The notes under the pieces were generated by a model. It was not told where the DNA came from and did no database searches. It saw nothing but the letters and a program-made list of their open reading frames with translations. Both the position numbers and the translations under genes were made by a program. From Pseudomonas putida (GTDB lineage: Bacteria; Pseudomonadota; Gammaproteobacteria; Pseudomonadales; Pseudomonadaceae), in contig NZ_MNAH01000016.1 of the NCBI RefSeq assembly GCF_001976065.1, positions 4,135-68,134 on the forward strand: a DNA stretch of 64,000 nt. The letters are read 5' to 3'. Positions 18,542 to 26,446 of this stretch are shown one piece after another (within the stretch, counting starts at the first letter, position 1; each line of letters begins with the position of its first letter).

Positions 18542-19210
18542 TTAGCTCCTGCTGCATCCAAAGGCATGATGGTTGTCCCCATACAACTTCGTAGCTGACT
18601 TGCACAGGTAGCTGGCGCGGTAGAACAGACCCGGCAGCACGTCCTCATCGCCGGCACGCAGATACCGGTTTAATCGGTACTCTGCGTTGCGAGGGATCTC
18701 GACCAGCCCGTCAACTTGATCGTCAGGCAGGCCCAAAGCACTGGCCCATGCCTCCTCCATGCGACTAAAGATCCTTGGTCGTCTGGATACAAGCCGACCT
18801 ACTGCCCGGTACGCATCTCGATTGAGCAATATCACCAGGTGGTAATGAGGCCTGTTGCCATGCCCCACTTCTCTGGCCCAGACGTAGCGGACCTTGCAGT
18901 CATGAGCGTACAGGCTCCGCTCACGGGCCTTGTCACGGTTATGCTCGATCTTCGCGCTGAAGGAAGCTACGAACCTACTTATGACCTCATTCGTGTACGC
19001 ATATTCAGGTAGATCGACTCCGAGCGGCAGACGGAGATCCACTCTAAAGGCCAGTACTCTGGAGTATTGGCTAAGAGCTAAATCTATGGTGCGCTTCAAG
19101 CGGGATAGGTATTGCCGAACGAAGGGGCCTTTCTCGACCATGACTGGCAAGCCTTCGAAGGTGTCTTCGCGGTGCAGATGGAGATTGGTGTTATCGGGAT
19201 GTCGAAGCAT
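18542..19210 (-). CDS. YagK/YfjJ (inovirus Gp2-like) family protein with HUH-type motif
   Basis: A 222-residue protein of the family annotated as YagK/YfjJ C-terminal or inovirus Gp2-like, common on enterobacterial and Pseudomonas islands. Residues 119-130 read NRPHYHLVILLN: a His-hydrophobic-His core set in a beta strand, as in HUH (rolling-circle Rep/relaxase) endonucleases. A tyrosine in YLCKSATKLYGD near residue 205 could be the nucleophile. Nicking activity is inferred, not shown. It lies 130 bp upstream of brxR on the same strand and downstream of the AlpA-type gene, the usual company for this family. Confidence 0.72.
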   Translation of the reverse strand: MLRHPDNTNLHLHREDTFEGLPVMVEKGPFVRQYLSRLKRTIDLALSQYSRVLAFRVDLRLPLGVDLPEYAYTNEVISRFVASFSAKIEHNRDKARERSLYAHDCKVRYVWAREVGHGNRPHYHLVILLNRDAYRAVGRLVSRRPRIFSRMEEAWASALGLPDDQVDGLVEIPRNAEYRLNRYLRAGDEDVLPGLFYRASYLCKSATKLYGDNHHAFGCSRS

Positions 19211-19644
19211 GGTTATGACTCTCAGTTAGTGAGTTACATAACCAGTGCCTACTGTGTAATTTTTAACCGCTACCTTTTCCGGGCCGATAGACCTCTACCG
19301 AGTAGATAGTTGTGATACCACCGGTATGCGAGCCAAAAGGGGTAATAGCCCATCAGGTGATGATGTATCCAGCCTACTAACCTTACAGGTGGTAAGTAGT
19401 AGTAAAAGCATATTACCCATACCGAAAACACCTTCCCCGATGTGCCTGGGAAAATGACCCCGACTAACCAGCCACACCGTCATTTTCACCCTATGCCTCA
19501 CTCCGGAAATAAATCATCGTCCGGCAGCTCCAACAGCTCCGGCACTGGCCCTCTGACCTCCAGCAACCCGAGCGATGGGGAGCAACATAACCCGGACTTA
19601 CTGGAGGGAGTGCCAAGTGGTCGGCAAGGCTCAACCGGCATAAA
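19211..19644. other. Intergenic, no gene supported
   Basis: A long gap between the Gp2-like gene and alpA. The plus-strand frame at 19442-19678 is Ser/Gly/Pro-rich low complexity, reads into the alpA terminator hairpin and has no RBS, so I do not call it. No repeats, tRNA or operator seen beyond the hairpin at 19645. Confidence 0.5.
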
Positions 19645-19675
19645 GGCCATGACGGGCTTTCGCCCGGTCATGGCC
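19645..19675 (-). terminator. Hairpin downstream of alpA
   Basis: GGCCATGAC-GGGC pairs with GCCCGGTCATGGCC around a short TTTC turn, a stem of about 13 bp with one bulged base. It starts 13 bp after the alpA stop. The T tract on the minus strand is weak, so it may be a terminator or a stabilising hairpin. Confidence 0.55.
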
Positions 19676-19688
19676 TAAAAGTTAGCTA

Positions 19689-19916
19689 CTAGCTGACCAC
19701 GCCCAGGCGGCCAAGTCGGACTGGAGAGTCTTCAGCCGAATCGCGCTCCTCAATCCTTGCCAGGATCCAGTCGTGTACCTCGCTGTCTACCCATCCGACG
19801 CAGCGATCCCCCAACGAAACCGGCTTCGGGAAGGTGCCCTCCCCGATGTACTTGTAGATGGTCGACCGTGCCAAGCCGGTCGAATCGATTACTTCTTTCA
19901 GGCGAATGATCCTCAT
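19689..19916 (-). CDS. AlpA-family phage/island transcriptional regulator
   Basis: A 75-residue MerR-like winged-helix protein of the AlpA family. The signature is IIRLKEVIDSTGLARSTIYKYI (residues 3-24), then GTFPKPVSLG and VGWVDSEVHDWILARIEERD. AlpA-type proteins activate excision or other functions of prophage-like islands. Its position upstream of the HUH-like gene suggests it controls that gene. Just upstream (about 19926-19973) two short hairpins (TCCTCTG/CAGAGGA and GCAGTA/TACTGC) lie in its leader or promoter region. No integrase is next to it. Confidence 0.85.
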   Translation of the reverse strand: MRIIRLKEVIDSTGLARSTIYKYIGEGTFPKPVSLGDRCVGWVDSEVHDWILARIEERDSAEDSPVRLGRLGVVS

Positions 19917-20297
19917 GAGCGGGCTCCTCTGTTAGCTCAGAGGATCTGCAGTGGCAGTAAAAAAATACTGCTCAGGAACAATCCAAAATCGTAATCACGG
20001 CAATCACTCTGTAAGTGCCTGGACTTTCCGCATCAGCGTCGGTGCGAGCACTTATGCAGCAGTGAGCAGACCCGCCATGGGAATAACTTCAAAGGAGCGT
20101 AACCATCCCTAGTCAATCCTGACCTCAACGAATTGCTTATGTCACGCCACTGGCATCGCAGGTTGCAGGTTTACCGACTTACCAAAAATCCCGCTTGTAG
20201 CACCCTTGAAAGCTGTAGGGGCCATACAAACCGGGCCACAATAGAAATTTATCCTTATCTATCACGCACCTATCTTACATCTAGAAATCGTCTTAAT
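19917..20297. other. Divergent intergenic region between alpA and the unknown gene at 20298
   Basis: About 380 bp, AT-rich toward its right end. It contains the two small hairpins near 19926-19973 and must hold the promoters for both divergent genes. No clear -35/-10 pair or coding sequence can be supported; in-frame codons upstream of 20298 look non-coding. Confidence 0.45.
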
Positions 20298-21188
20298 ATG
20301 CTCTACAAAACATCTATAAGCGATCTACCCATGACCTTTGTTCTGAGCGAAGACACTCAAAAAGATGACGATGACAATCTTTCTGCCTTGCTGACTGGAT
20401 GGTCACTAAATAACCGAGAGGTGGCCTGGCTGTGGCTATCTCTAGTCGGACGGGAAGGAGAGCGCCTCGATGACTGCCAATTCAATAGCCCTACGATGCG
20501 TGACAAAATCGCGCAGACACTCAAAGACAGCCGAAGTCTAAAACGCGAAATTGAACACGCTCGAGAAACGCAACTCCTCCCGCTGGAAGCTTTTGGCTGG
20601 ATAGAAAAGAACGGGCGGCAGCCGAAATGGTTGGCAGCAGAAGCCATGAGGAAGACCAACCTAAGGCTGCGCAACAGCATTTTCCGAACACTACCCAACA
20701 AGGATCAGGTGATAGTACTTTTCGACCTTTGGAATACGGAATTCAGCAGGAAAGAGAGGGCGTTACGCTACCTTTCGGAAGACTGGAATGAGCACCTGCG
20801 AACCGACAAAATCTTCAAGTGGTTCAAAGACCAAGATGAGCGAGAAAAATGCTCACTGGCGTGGAGTTGGCTAGAGCAGAACCAGCCGACGCTAATCCGA
20901 CAAGAAAAGCCTTTCACCCGACATGGCGAGCTACTGGAGTTTTTCGACCACAGTAGCGCCTCATCCGGCGAAAAAGAGCTCTACGTGGAGAAGATCAAGA
21001 GACGCTGGAGCACGCAAAAGACGCGAGTGAACGCTACCCACAAGAAGCAGTACAACTTTGTGCTTAACAACAACATCAACGCCGCCCTCGATAAGCTTGC
21101 CGAAGAGCATCAGTTGTCTAGGACGAAAATTCTTGAGGAGCTCATACTGAGTGAGACAGCGCACAGGCTTTACCTCGTGACACGATAA
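20298..21188 (+). CDS. Unknown island protein with possible C-terminal ribbon-helix-helix
   Basis: A protein of about 296 residues from the ATG at 20298, or 285 from 20331; neither has a good RBS, so the start is uncertain. I do not recognise the family. It is charged and mostly helical with many Trp residues. The last 45 residues (YNFVLNNNINAALDKLAEEH, then LSRTKILEELI) fit a beta strand plus two helices, as in ribbon-helix-helix DNA-binding domains such as CopG or MobC accessory proteins. It diverges from alpA and is the last gene before the island's right boundary. It might assist the HUH-like protein, which is speculation from position alone. GC is lower than in the chromosome beyond 21400. 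Confidence 0.6.
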   Translation: MLYKTSISDLPMTFVLSEDTQKDDDDNLSALLTGWSLNNREVAWLWLSLVGREGERLDDCQFNSPTMRDKIAQTLKDSRSLKREIEHARETQLLPLEAFGWIEKNGRQPKWLAAEAMRKTNLRLRNSIFRTLPNKDQVIVLFDLWNTEFSRKERALRYLSEDWNEHLRTDKIFKWFKDQDEREKCSLAWSWLEQNQPTLIRQEKPFTRHGELLEFFDHSSASSGEKELYVEKIKRRWSTQKTRVNATHKKQYNFVLNNNINAALDKLAEEHQLSRTKILEELILSETAHRLYLVTR

Positions 21189-21340
21189 GTTTTCTCAACC
21201 CAAAGCGTCCCGAATTTAAATTCATCGATGGGTATTCCAAAAGGTATTCCAAGAAAATACTTAACAGATATTTATCTATTAAAATCAACAACTTAATAGA
21301 CCTGTTCAGATTACCCCGGCCACCAAATACGAAGCAAGAC
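21189..21340. other. Probable right boundary of the island
   Basis: AT-rich DNA with the 8-bp word GGTATTCC twice (about 21231 and 21244), followed by GTTCAGATTA and CCCCGGCCACCA, which resembles a tRNA 3' end. The T-arm does not pair properly and no tRNA body precedes it, so it is at most an att remnant. Base composition rises sharply after 21341. Confidence 0.35.
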
Positions 21341-21363
21341 AAAACCCGCCCAGTGCGGGTTTT
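21341..21363. terminator. Bidirectional intrinsic terminator
   Basis: AAAACCCGC pairs with GCGGGTTTT around CCAGT, so the hairpin has an A tract on one side and a T tract on the other and works on both strands. It would end the plus-strand unknown gene and the minus-strand aminoglycoside phosphotransferase gene. Confidence 0.8.
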
Positions 21364-21410
21364 GTTGCATCTGGGGTTCGGTAAACCAAGGCTCACACGC
21401 CCCCTGCAGG

Positions 21411-21430
21411 GAGCGGGCTTGCCCGCGAAG
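21411..21430. repeat. Single REP palindrome
   Basis: GAGCGGGCTTGCCCGCGAAG, one arm of the Pseudomonas REP family, unpaired here. It lies just downstream of the phosphotransferase gene's true stop. Confidence 0.75.
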
Positions 21431-21443
21431 AGGCCAGCCAGGC

Positions 21444-22213
21444 TCAGTAGAACTCGTCCAGCAAACAGTAAAACGCGATGCGTCGCTGATCCGGTTCCAC
21501 ACCATAGGCACGAAAAAGGGCGCTACCCATGCCTGCCCAAGATTGCGCGCTATGCTTCGGGCGGCCAGCGCAAGGTCTTGATAGATATCACTGATGCCTA
21601 GCCGACCGCAGTCGATGTAGCCGGTAAAGCGGCTGCCTTCGACCATGAAATTCGGCAGGCACGCATCGCCGTGGGTGACCGCCAGATCACAGGTTTCAGG
21701 GAGCGTCGACAGCAGCTCTGCGAAAACATCCTCAGCGGTCCGCCCCTTCCGCTCATCGTCAAAGTCTGCCTCGTCAACGAGCCCGGCACTCACTCGGCTC
21801 CGGGCGGTCTCTATGCGCAGCTCCGGCGAGTGGTCAAAGGGACATGTCTCAATTGACACCTGGTGCAGGGTACGCAGCGCCATCGCCAGGATGCCGATCA
21901 CTTGAGGTGCAGACAAATCGTTGGCACTGGCCAGGTCATGTCCGGGGACGGCACTCATGAGTAACCAATGGCGATCGTTCTCTGTCGTGGCATCAAGAAC
22001 TGTTGGCCCAGGCAGATCAAGCCGGTTCATCCAACGCAGACGCTCAATCTCTTGCGGCAGTTCGCTGTGCGCGCCAATGGGCTCGGACTTCAGGAACAGG
22101 TGTTCGCCGTTGATGCAGCAGATGCGAGAAACCTCGGCGCCAGACTCTCCGATAGTTTGTCGTTCGATGGGTGCTGCACTGAATGTCTGGGCCCATTGGG
22201 CAGGAATGTACAT
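21444..22213 (-). pseudogene. Aminoglycoside O-phosphotransferase (APH(3')-like), frameshifted near the C-terminus
   Basis: The first 234 residues are a typical APH(3')-like kinase: Brenner-type catalytic motif HGDACLPN (181-188) and metal-binding IDCGRLG (200-206). After WVAPFF the frame changes. The next frame reads FRAYGVEPDQRRIAFYCLLDEFY and stops at TGA 21444-21446, the expected family C-terminus. One base is missing at the TTTTT run (minus strand, about 21512-21517). The intact gene would encode 256 residues, normal for the family. As it stands, translation runs on to 21311 through unrelated sequence and loses the conserved C-terminal helix. It is either a decayed resistance-type gene or a sequence error. 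Whether it modified aminoglycosides or another substrate is unknown. Confidence 0.8.
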
Positions 22214-22297
22214 ACTCTGACTGACTCAAATGTTGGCGGATTCTCGGCCGAGCGAACTTGCCTTGGCATTCAACAGCAGCATTCAGGAATGCAGAAC

Positions 22298-23215
22298 ATG
22301 ACTACCCGGTTTCTCGCCCTCCTAGCGGCAATGGTTTGCCTGTCGGCACTGGCCGCCAGCGAAGTCGCCCCTCGGGTCGAGCATGTCTCTTTCAAGAACG
22401 GAGCTGACAGCATCAGGATCTCCGACTCGATCAAGGGCCGGCTGACCGCCGAGTACCGCCTGCGCGCGAAGGCGGGCCAGATGCTGACGGTCGACCTCAA
22501 GCCTTCCACTGCTTCAGCCTATTTCAATATCACTGCCAAAGGCGAGGAATACGCGCTGTTCAATGGCTCGATCATGGGCAATCACTTCCTCGGACCGCTG
22601 CCCGCCGATGGCGACTACATTGTCCAGGTGTACCTCATCCGCAACGCTGCGCGGCGCAACGAGGTGGCGAACTACAGTCTCTCGTTGAACCTCGGCGCTA
22701 CAGAGGCCTATAGCCGACCTTTCGACCAGACGCTCGAACTGCAAGGCATCGCTTTTCATGTGACGCAGGCATCGGTCGATGGCCGTCGGGAGCTGCGTAT
22801 CTCTCCGCGAGGGCTGGAAATTGATAACTCAGCCATGACTCACCCCCTGACGGGCGACATTGCCCGGGCGGAGGTCGGGGACCTTGATCGGGATGGCTCA
22901 CCGGAAATCTATGTCTTCATCAGGTCACCGGGACGTGGACTGCCTGGCGAGCTCGTCGCCTACGCCGCGAACCGAAAAAAATCCCTCAGTGCGATCTATC
23001 TGCCACCGGTCAGCGAAGATCCGAAGATCGCCGAGGGGTATCGGGGCGAGGACGAGTTTGCCGTGGTGGAAAACACTTTGGTCCAGCGCTTTGCGCTGTA
23101 TGACAGCGCGGAGGCCTCGGCGGGGCGGACCGGGAAAATGCGTGAGATTCAGTACCGGTTGATGCCTGGGGAGGCGGGATGGATTTTGCGCAGGCAAAAG
23201 GTGGTGGAGTATTGA
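22298..23215 (+). CDS. Secreted PliI-domain protein (i-type lysozyme inhibitor-like) with FG-GAP-like C-terminal region
   Basis: About 305 residues. A signal peptide (residues 1 to about 20, ending in LSALAAS) points to export. Residues about 30-125 resemble the PliI inhibitor fold: RAKAGQMLTVDLK, YFNI, LFNGS, LPADGDYIVQVYLIRNAARR, NYSLSL. PliI proteins protect against invertebrate-type lysozymes in the periplasm. The C-terminal half carries GDLDRDGSPEIYVF, an FG-GAP/calcium-loop-like motif, so this is larger than single-domain PliI. The ATG at 22298 was preferred because AGGA lies 9 bases upstream. It diverges from the phosphotransferase gene. Confidence 0.68.
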   Translation: MTTRFLALLAAMVCLSALAASEVAPRVEHVSFKNGADSIRISDSIKGRLTAEYRLRAKAGQMLTVDLKPSTASAYFNITAKGEEYALFNGSIMGNHFLGPLPADGDYIVQVYLIRNAARRNEVANYSLSLNLGATEAYSRPFDQTLELQGIAFHVTQASVDGRRELRISPRGLEIDNSAMTHPLTGDIARAEVGDLDRDGSPEIYVFIRSPGRGLPGELVAYAANRKKSLSAIYLPPVSEDPKIAEGYRGEDEFAVVENTLVQRFALYDSAEASAGRTGKMREIQYRLMPGEAGWILRRQKVVEY

Positions 23216-23299
23216 GCCATTTTTGACGCGCGGAAAAAACCACATCCCCCTTCTACACTCAACCGCACACCCTCTCGCTCCCCCGCCAAAAGAGCCCCC

Positions 23300-24706
23300 A
23301 TGACCGCACTCAAAGACCGCCTCAAGCAAGGCAAGGATGCGCGCAAGAAGTGTCCGCGCAATCAGCAGGCTGCACTGGGCAAAGCCCATCGCGATCCGAT
23401 TCCGCTGATCAAGGCGTCGAGTGAGGGTCGCATCCAATCGCTGGTCGAATTGCGTTATGGCCGCATGCTGGAGTCGTCTTTCAGCTTCTTTCGCGGCAAT
23501 GCGCTGCTCCAGGCGCACGACCTGGCCGGGACGCCGGACATGGGGCTGGTTGCGCCGATCTGTGGCGACTGTCACCTGAAGAATTTTGGCGGTTTTGCCA
23601 CCCCCGAGCGCAATCTGCTGTTCAGCGTCAATGACTTCGACCAGGTTCATCCCGGGCCCTGGGAATGGGACTTGAAGCGGCTGGTGGCCAGTTTCCTCGT
23701 GGCTGCCCGTGACTTGCGCCATGGCAGTACCGCGGAAGAAACAGTCTGCCACCAGCTGGTGGGCGCCTATCAGCAAACGATGCTCGAATGCGCCGAACAA
23801 AGCGCGCTGGACACCTGGTACGAGTCCATCACTTACAACGACTTACACGCACAGGCGAGCGAAAACACCCTGGAGCATGTGCAACGGGCGATAGAAAAAG
23901 CCGAGCGTCGTACCCATGCGCAACTGCTGCCGAAAATCAGCGAACGGGACACACAAGGTCGCCTGATCATTCGCGACGACCTGCCGGAAATTTTCCACCT
24001 GCACAACCACACCACCTTGCTGGATGCCAACGATGACTGGCTGCGCCTGTCGGACTGGCGCCCGCTGTATGACACCTTCCTGCGCGACTACCGCGGCACG
24101 CTGCAAACCGACCGCCGCGAACTGCTGTCGCGCTTCGAGGTGCAGGACATGGCGTTCAAAGTGGCAGGTGTCGGCAGTGTCGGTACGCGTTGCCTGGTGG
24201 CGCTGCTGACCGACGAGCAGCAATTCCCGTTGTTCCTGCAATTCAAGGAAGCGCGACGCTCAGTACTCGCAGGCTACGTGAAGGCCAAGTCGCGGGCCAG
24301 GCATGAGGGTCAGCGCGTGGTTGACGGCCAACGCCTGATGCAATCGGCCAGCGACCTGTTCCTTGGCTGGACCACCGGCCCCAACGGACGTCACTTCTAC
24401 GTGCGGCAGTTACGCGACATGAAGATCTCGGCCGAACTCGAGACCTTCGACGCAGAAGCGTTCGCAGCCTACGCACAACTGTGTGGCCGCGCCCTCGCCC
24501 GTGCGCACGCCAAGGCTTCAGGGCGCGCCGCGTACATCAGCGGCTACATCGGCAAGAGCGAGGCCCTGGCCGATGCGCTCTATCAGTATGCCCAGGGCTA
24601 TACCGAACAGAATGAGCGCGACTTCGAACGCTTCCAGCAAGCGTGTCGCAAGGGCAAATTGCGCGCGCGCTCGGAAGAGGATTTTGCCGCGGATCATTTG
24701 CCTTAG
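23300..24706 (+). CDS. DUF2252 family protein (kinase-like fold)
   Basis: A 468-residue DUF2252 protein. Recognisable stretches are the N-terminal RIQSLVELRYGRMLESSFSF followed by FRGNA, the CGDCHLKNFGGF motif near residue 93 and the FSVNDFDQVHPGPWEWDLKR motif near residues 110-130. The last two resemble the HGDxxxxN and DFD metal/catalytic motifs of aminoglycoside-phosphotransferase-like kinases. A third conserved stretch is MKISAELETFD. The substrate is unknown. The gene starts 84 bp after the PliI-like gene and ends before a strong terminator at 24809. Confidence 0.82.
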   Translation: MTALKDRLKQGKDARKKCPRNQQAALGKAHRDPIPLIKASSEGRIQSLVELRYGRMLESSFSFFRGNALLQAHDLAGTPDMGLVAPICGDCHLKNFGGFATPERNLLFSVNDFDQVHPGPWEWDLKRLVASFLVAARDLRHGSTAEETVCHQLVGAYQQTMLECAEQSALDTWYESITYNDLHAQASENTLEHVQRAIEKAERRTHAQLLPKISERDTQGRLIIRDDLPEIFHLHNHTTLLDANDDWLRLSDWRPLYDTFLRDYRGTLQTDRRELLSRFEVQDMAFKVAGVGSVGTRCLVALLTDEQQFPLFLQFKEARRSVLAGYVKAKSRARHEGQRVVDGQRLMQSASDLFLGWTTGPNGRHFYVRQLRDMKISAELETFDAEAFAAYAQLCGRALARAHAKASGRAAYISGYIGKSEALADALYQYAQGYTEQNERDFERFQQACRKGKLRARSEEDFAADHLP

Positions 24707-24808
24707 ACACGGTGGCATGCGCCACGGGAACCACATGAACTTTTATTCACCCTGCGTTCAGGCAACTCGCTGTACATTTGCCCTCGCTCATTCAAGAAAC
24801 TACGGTTT

Positions 24809-24834
24809 GCCCGCCCTCCCGCGGGCTTTTTTTT
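24809..24834 (+). terminator. Intrinsic terminator of the DUF2252 gene
   Basis: GCCCGC (24809-24814) pairs with GCGGGC (24821-24826), followed by eight T residues: a textbook rho-independent terminator about 100 bp after the DUF2252 stop. It implies that the structured leader and gene downstream have their own promoter. Confidence 0.88.
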
Positions 24835-24953
24835 GTCTTGAGAAATGTCCTACTCTGGCGCAAATCCCGGAGAAAAATCCCACAGGTCTTTCAGGTTGTG
24901 GCTCGGAAGGTGGCTTATTAATCTTTTGTCGTCACTGACCACTCAGTGATCGG

Positions 24954-25133
24954 GTGTGAGAACCCGGCAAGTAATAGCCATGCACTACCAGTATCCGCAT
25001 AATTGCCGGCAGCTTGTCCGCTGCCTGTAGATGCGTAATGGCGGCTGTGTGCGGGCAGACTTTTGTCTGACCGGGTGGCTATGACCGGATTCTCACCTCG
25101 CACATAGCTGCCACCTCTTTGCTGTGTGAGAAC
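24954..25133 (+). ncRNA. Candidate structured cis-regulatory leader RNA upstream of the DUF6124 gene
   Basis: About 180 nt with nested complementary segments. P1 pairs GTGAGAA-C-CCGG (24956-24967) with CCGG-A-TTCTCAC (25085-25096). P2 pairs ATAGCCA (24974-24980) with TGGCTAT (25076-25082). P3 pairs CGCAT (24996-25000) with ATGCG (25031-25035), enclosing hairpin GGCAGC/GCTGCC (25008-25025). P4 is CAGAC-TTTT-GTCTG (25056-25069). P5 pairs CACATAGC (25101-25108) with GCTGTGTG (25121-25128). The P1 5' strand GTGTGAGAAC recurs exactly at 25124-25133, so TTCTCAC could pair with either copy, an architecture expected of a switch. The RBS of the next gene lies 22 nt downstream. The structure was inferred by eye; ligand and function are unknown. 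Confidence 0.6.
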
Positions 25134-25169
25134 GGCAAATACTGGCACCCACGCAAGAGGTCAATCATC

Positions 25170-25436
25170 TTGGATAAGCTAACCCCCGATCCCCCCTTCG
25201 AAACCACCAAGCCCTACCGCCCCAGCCCCTTCTTCACGATCCTCCCCGACATCAACTCCGAAAGCCTCCTCGCCCACGCCTGCGAGTCACTGGCTTCAGC
25301 CAGCGTCATGCTCAATGATTTCACCACTTACCTCACAGGCCCCCAACGCAACACCGCACTGGGGATTGCGCAGATCGTCATGCTGGCGGAGCTGGCTGTG
25401 AACAGGGCGCTGGATAATGTCGATCCGCAGGGCTAG
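25170..25436 (+). CDS. Small DUF6124/DUF3077-like Pseudomonas protein
   Basis: About 88 residues from a TTG start at 25170, supported by AAGAGG nine bases upstream and by the typical family beginning (DKLTPDPPFET). The family pattern is visible: a proline-rich N-terminus, F-TILPDINSESLLAHACESLASAS, a helix and a C-terminal AELAVNRALDNV. An in-frame ATG at 25119 would start inside the structured leader and is disfavoured. These small proteins are abundant, often multicopy, in fluorescent pseudomonads and have no known function. A REPIN lies directly after the gene. Confidence 0.7.
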   Translation: MDKLTPDPPFETTKPYRPSPFFTILPDINSESLLAHACESLASASVMLNDFTTYLTGPQRNTALGIAQIVMLAELAVNRALDNVDPQG

Positions 25437-25459
25437 GAAAGTAGACCGCGTTATCGTTC

Positions 25460-25552
25460 TTCGCGAGCAAGCCCGCTCCCACATTTAGTCTGCGGCGTAT
25501 GCAAATACTACGGCCACCGAAAGACTATTGTGGGAGCGGGCTTGCTCGCGAA
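25460..25552. repeat. REPIN (two inverted REP palindromes)
   Basis: REP TTCGCGAGCAAGCCCGCTCC (from 25460) and its inverted partner (25529-25552) enclose about 45 bp. This is the mobile REP-doublet unit moved by RAYT-type transposases in Pseudomonas. It separates the DUF6124 gene from the convergent PAP2 gene. Confidence 0.88.
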
Positions 25553-25586
25553 AGCAATTTGCCAGGCAACAAAAAAACAGAACATC

Positions 25587-26420
25587 TCACTCAAATTGCG
25601 GGCTACGCTCAACCCGCAATTTGCGACAATCCTTTTGCAGCACCGGCATCTCCAGCCGAGCTCGCCCGTAAAACGCCAGCGCCGTCAGCAAACACGCCAG
25701 CCACACGAAGATCCCGGCCCAGAAGGTGTGGGACATGTAGTGCCAGCCCTGCACCACCCGCGTCGTGCCATAGATGAACCCCAGGGCCAGCGAGCCATAC
25801 ATGAGCGCCTTGGCATAGCGCCAGCGGTAACGGCGGGCAACAAAGTACAGCGCGAGCATGGTGAAACCACCGGAGGCATGCCCACCCGGCCAGCAGCGAC
25901 CGTCACCGGCGACTTTCAGTAAATCGAAATTCTCGTACCACTCCTTGTGCTCGATCTTCCCACCGTACTGGGTGGTCTCGATCGGGCAATACACACTGGT
26001 ATGGCCCTTGAGGTAGTGGATGACGCCGGTGCTGATGGAGAACGCAAACACCACGTAGAGGAAATCCCGACGATGTCGGGTGGCAAAGCGCAGTACCGGG
26101 GCGACTTTGATCTTTTCCAGGAAGGCGATGATTTTTGCGTGTTTTTCCGCCTTCAGGCGTGGCCAGAGAAACGACAGCAAGGCACCGATGATAGCGATCT
26201 CGCCGGTCCAGTTCGGAATGATCCGCGCCCATTTATGGGTGATTTTTTCGAACAGGTGCACATGGTCCAGCGGGAACGTCTGCGTCACCGGGTCAAAGAA
26301 AAGATTGTTGAAGGCGATGTCGATCCGGGTCAGGTCGAACATCAGGAACACCACGACCGCGCAGGCCAGTGGGATACCGAAGTTCAGCCAGTAAAAACGC
26401 GAGCGGGAAGCCATCTGCAT
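25587..26420 (-). CDS. PAP2-family membrane phosphatase
   Basis: About 277 residues with several hydrophobic segments (for example near residues 7-25, and two close to the C-terminus). The PAP2 catalytic signature appears as KGHTSVYCP, then GDGRCWPGGHASGGF and TTRVVQGWHYMSHTFW, with the expected Lys, His and His-Asp-like residues. Such enzymes dephosphorylate lipid phosphates, including lipid A or undecaprenyl pyrophosphate. The start at 26420 follows AGGA. An ATG at 26450, overlapping the upstream stop as ATGA, is the alternative. The gene follows an Ais/PmrG-like phosphatase in the same operon, so a role in envelope phosphate trimming is likely. Confidence 0.85.
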   Translation of the reverse strand: MQMASRSRFYWLNFGIPLACAVVVFLMFDLTRIDIAFNNLFFDPVTQTFPLDHVHLFEKITHKWARIIPNWTGEIAIIGALLSFLWPRLKAEKHAKIIAFLEKIKVAPVLRFATRHRRDFLYVVFAFSISTGVIHYLKGHTSVYCPIETTQYGGKIEHKEWYENFDLLKVAGDGRCWPGGHASGGFTMLALYFVARRYRWRYAKALMYGSLALGFIYGTTRVVQGWHYMSHTFWAGIFVWLACLLTALAFYGRARLEMPVLQKDCRKLRVERSPQFE

Positions 26421-26446
26421 CGTGTGTCCTGATTCAGGGAGTAGAT

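Noticed and set aside
19442..19678. 78-residue Ser/Gly/Pro-rich frame
   Set aside because: No RBS, low complexity, and it ends in the alpA terminator hairpin.
21311..21338. tRNA gene at the island boundary
   Set aside because: Only a CCACCA-like end is present; the T-arm does not pair and no tRNA body precedes it.
21311..21443. C-terminal extension of the phosphotransferase
   Set aside because: It arises from the frameshift and runs through a REP and a terminator, so it is not real protein.
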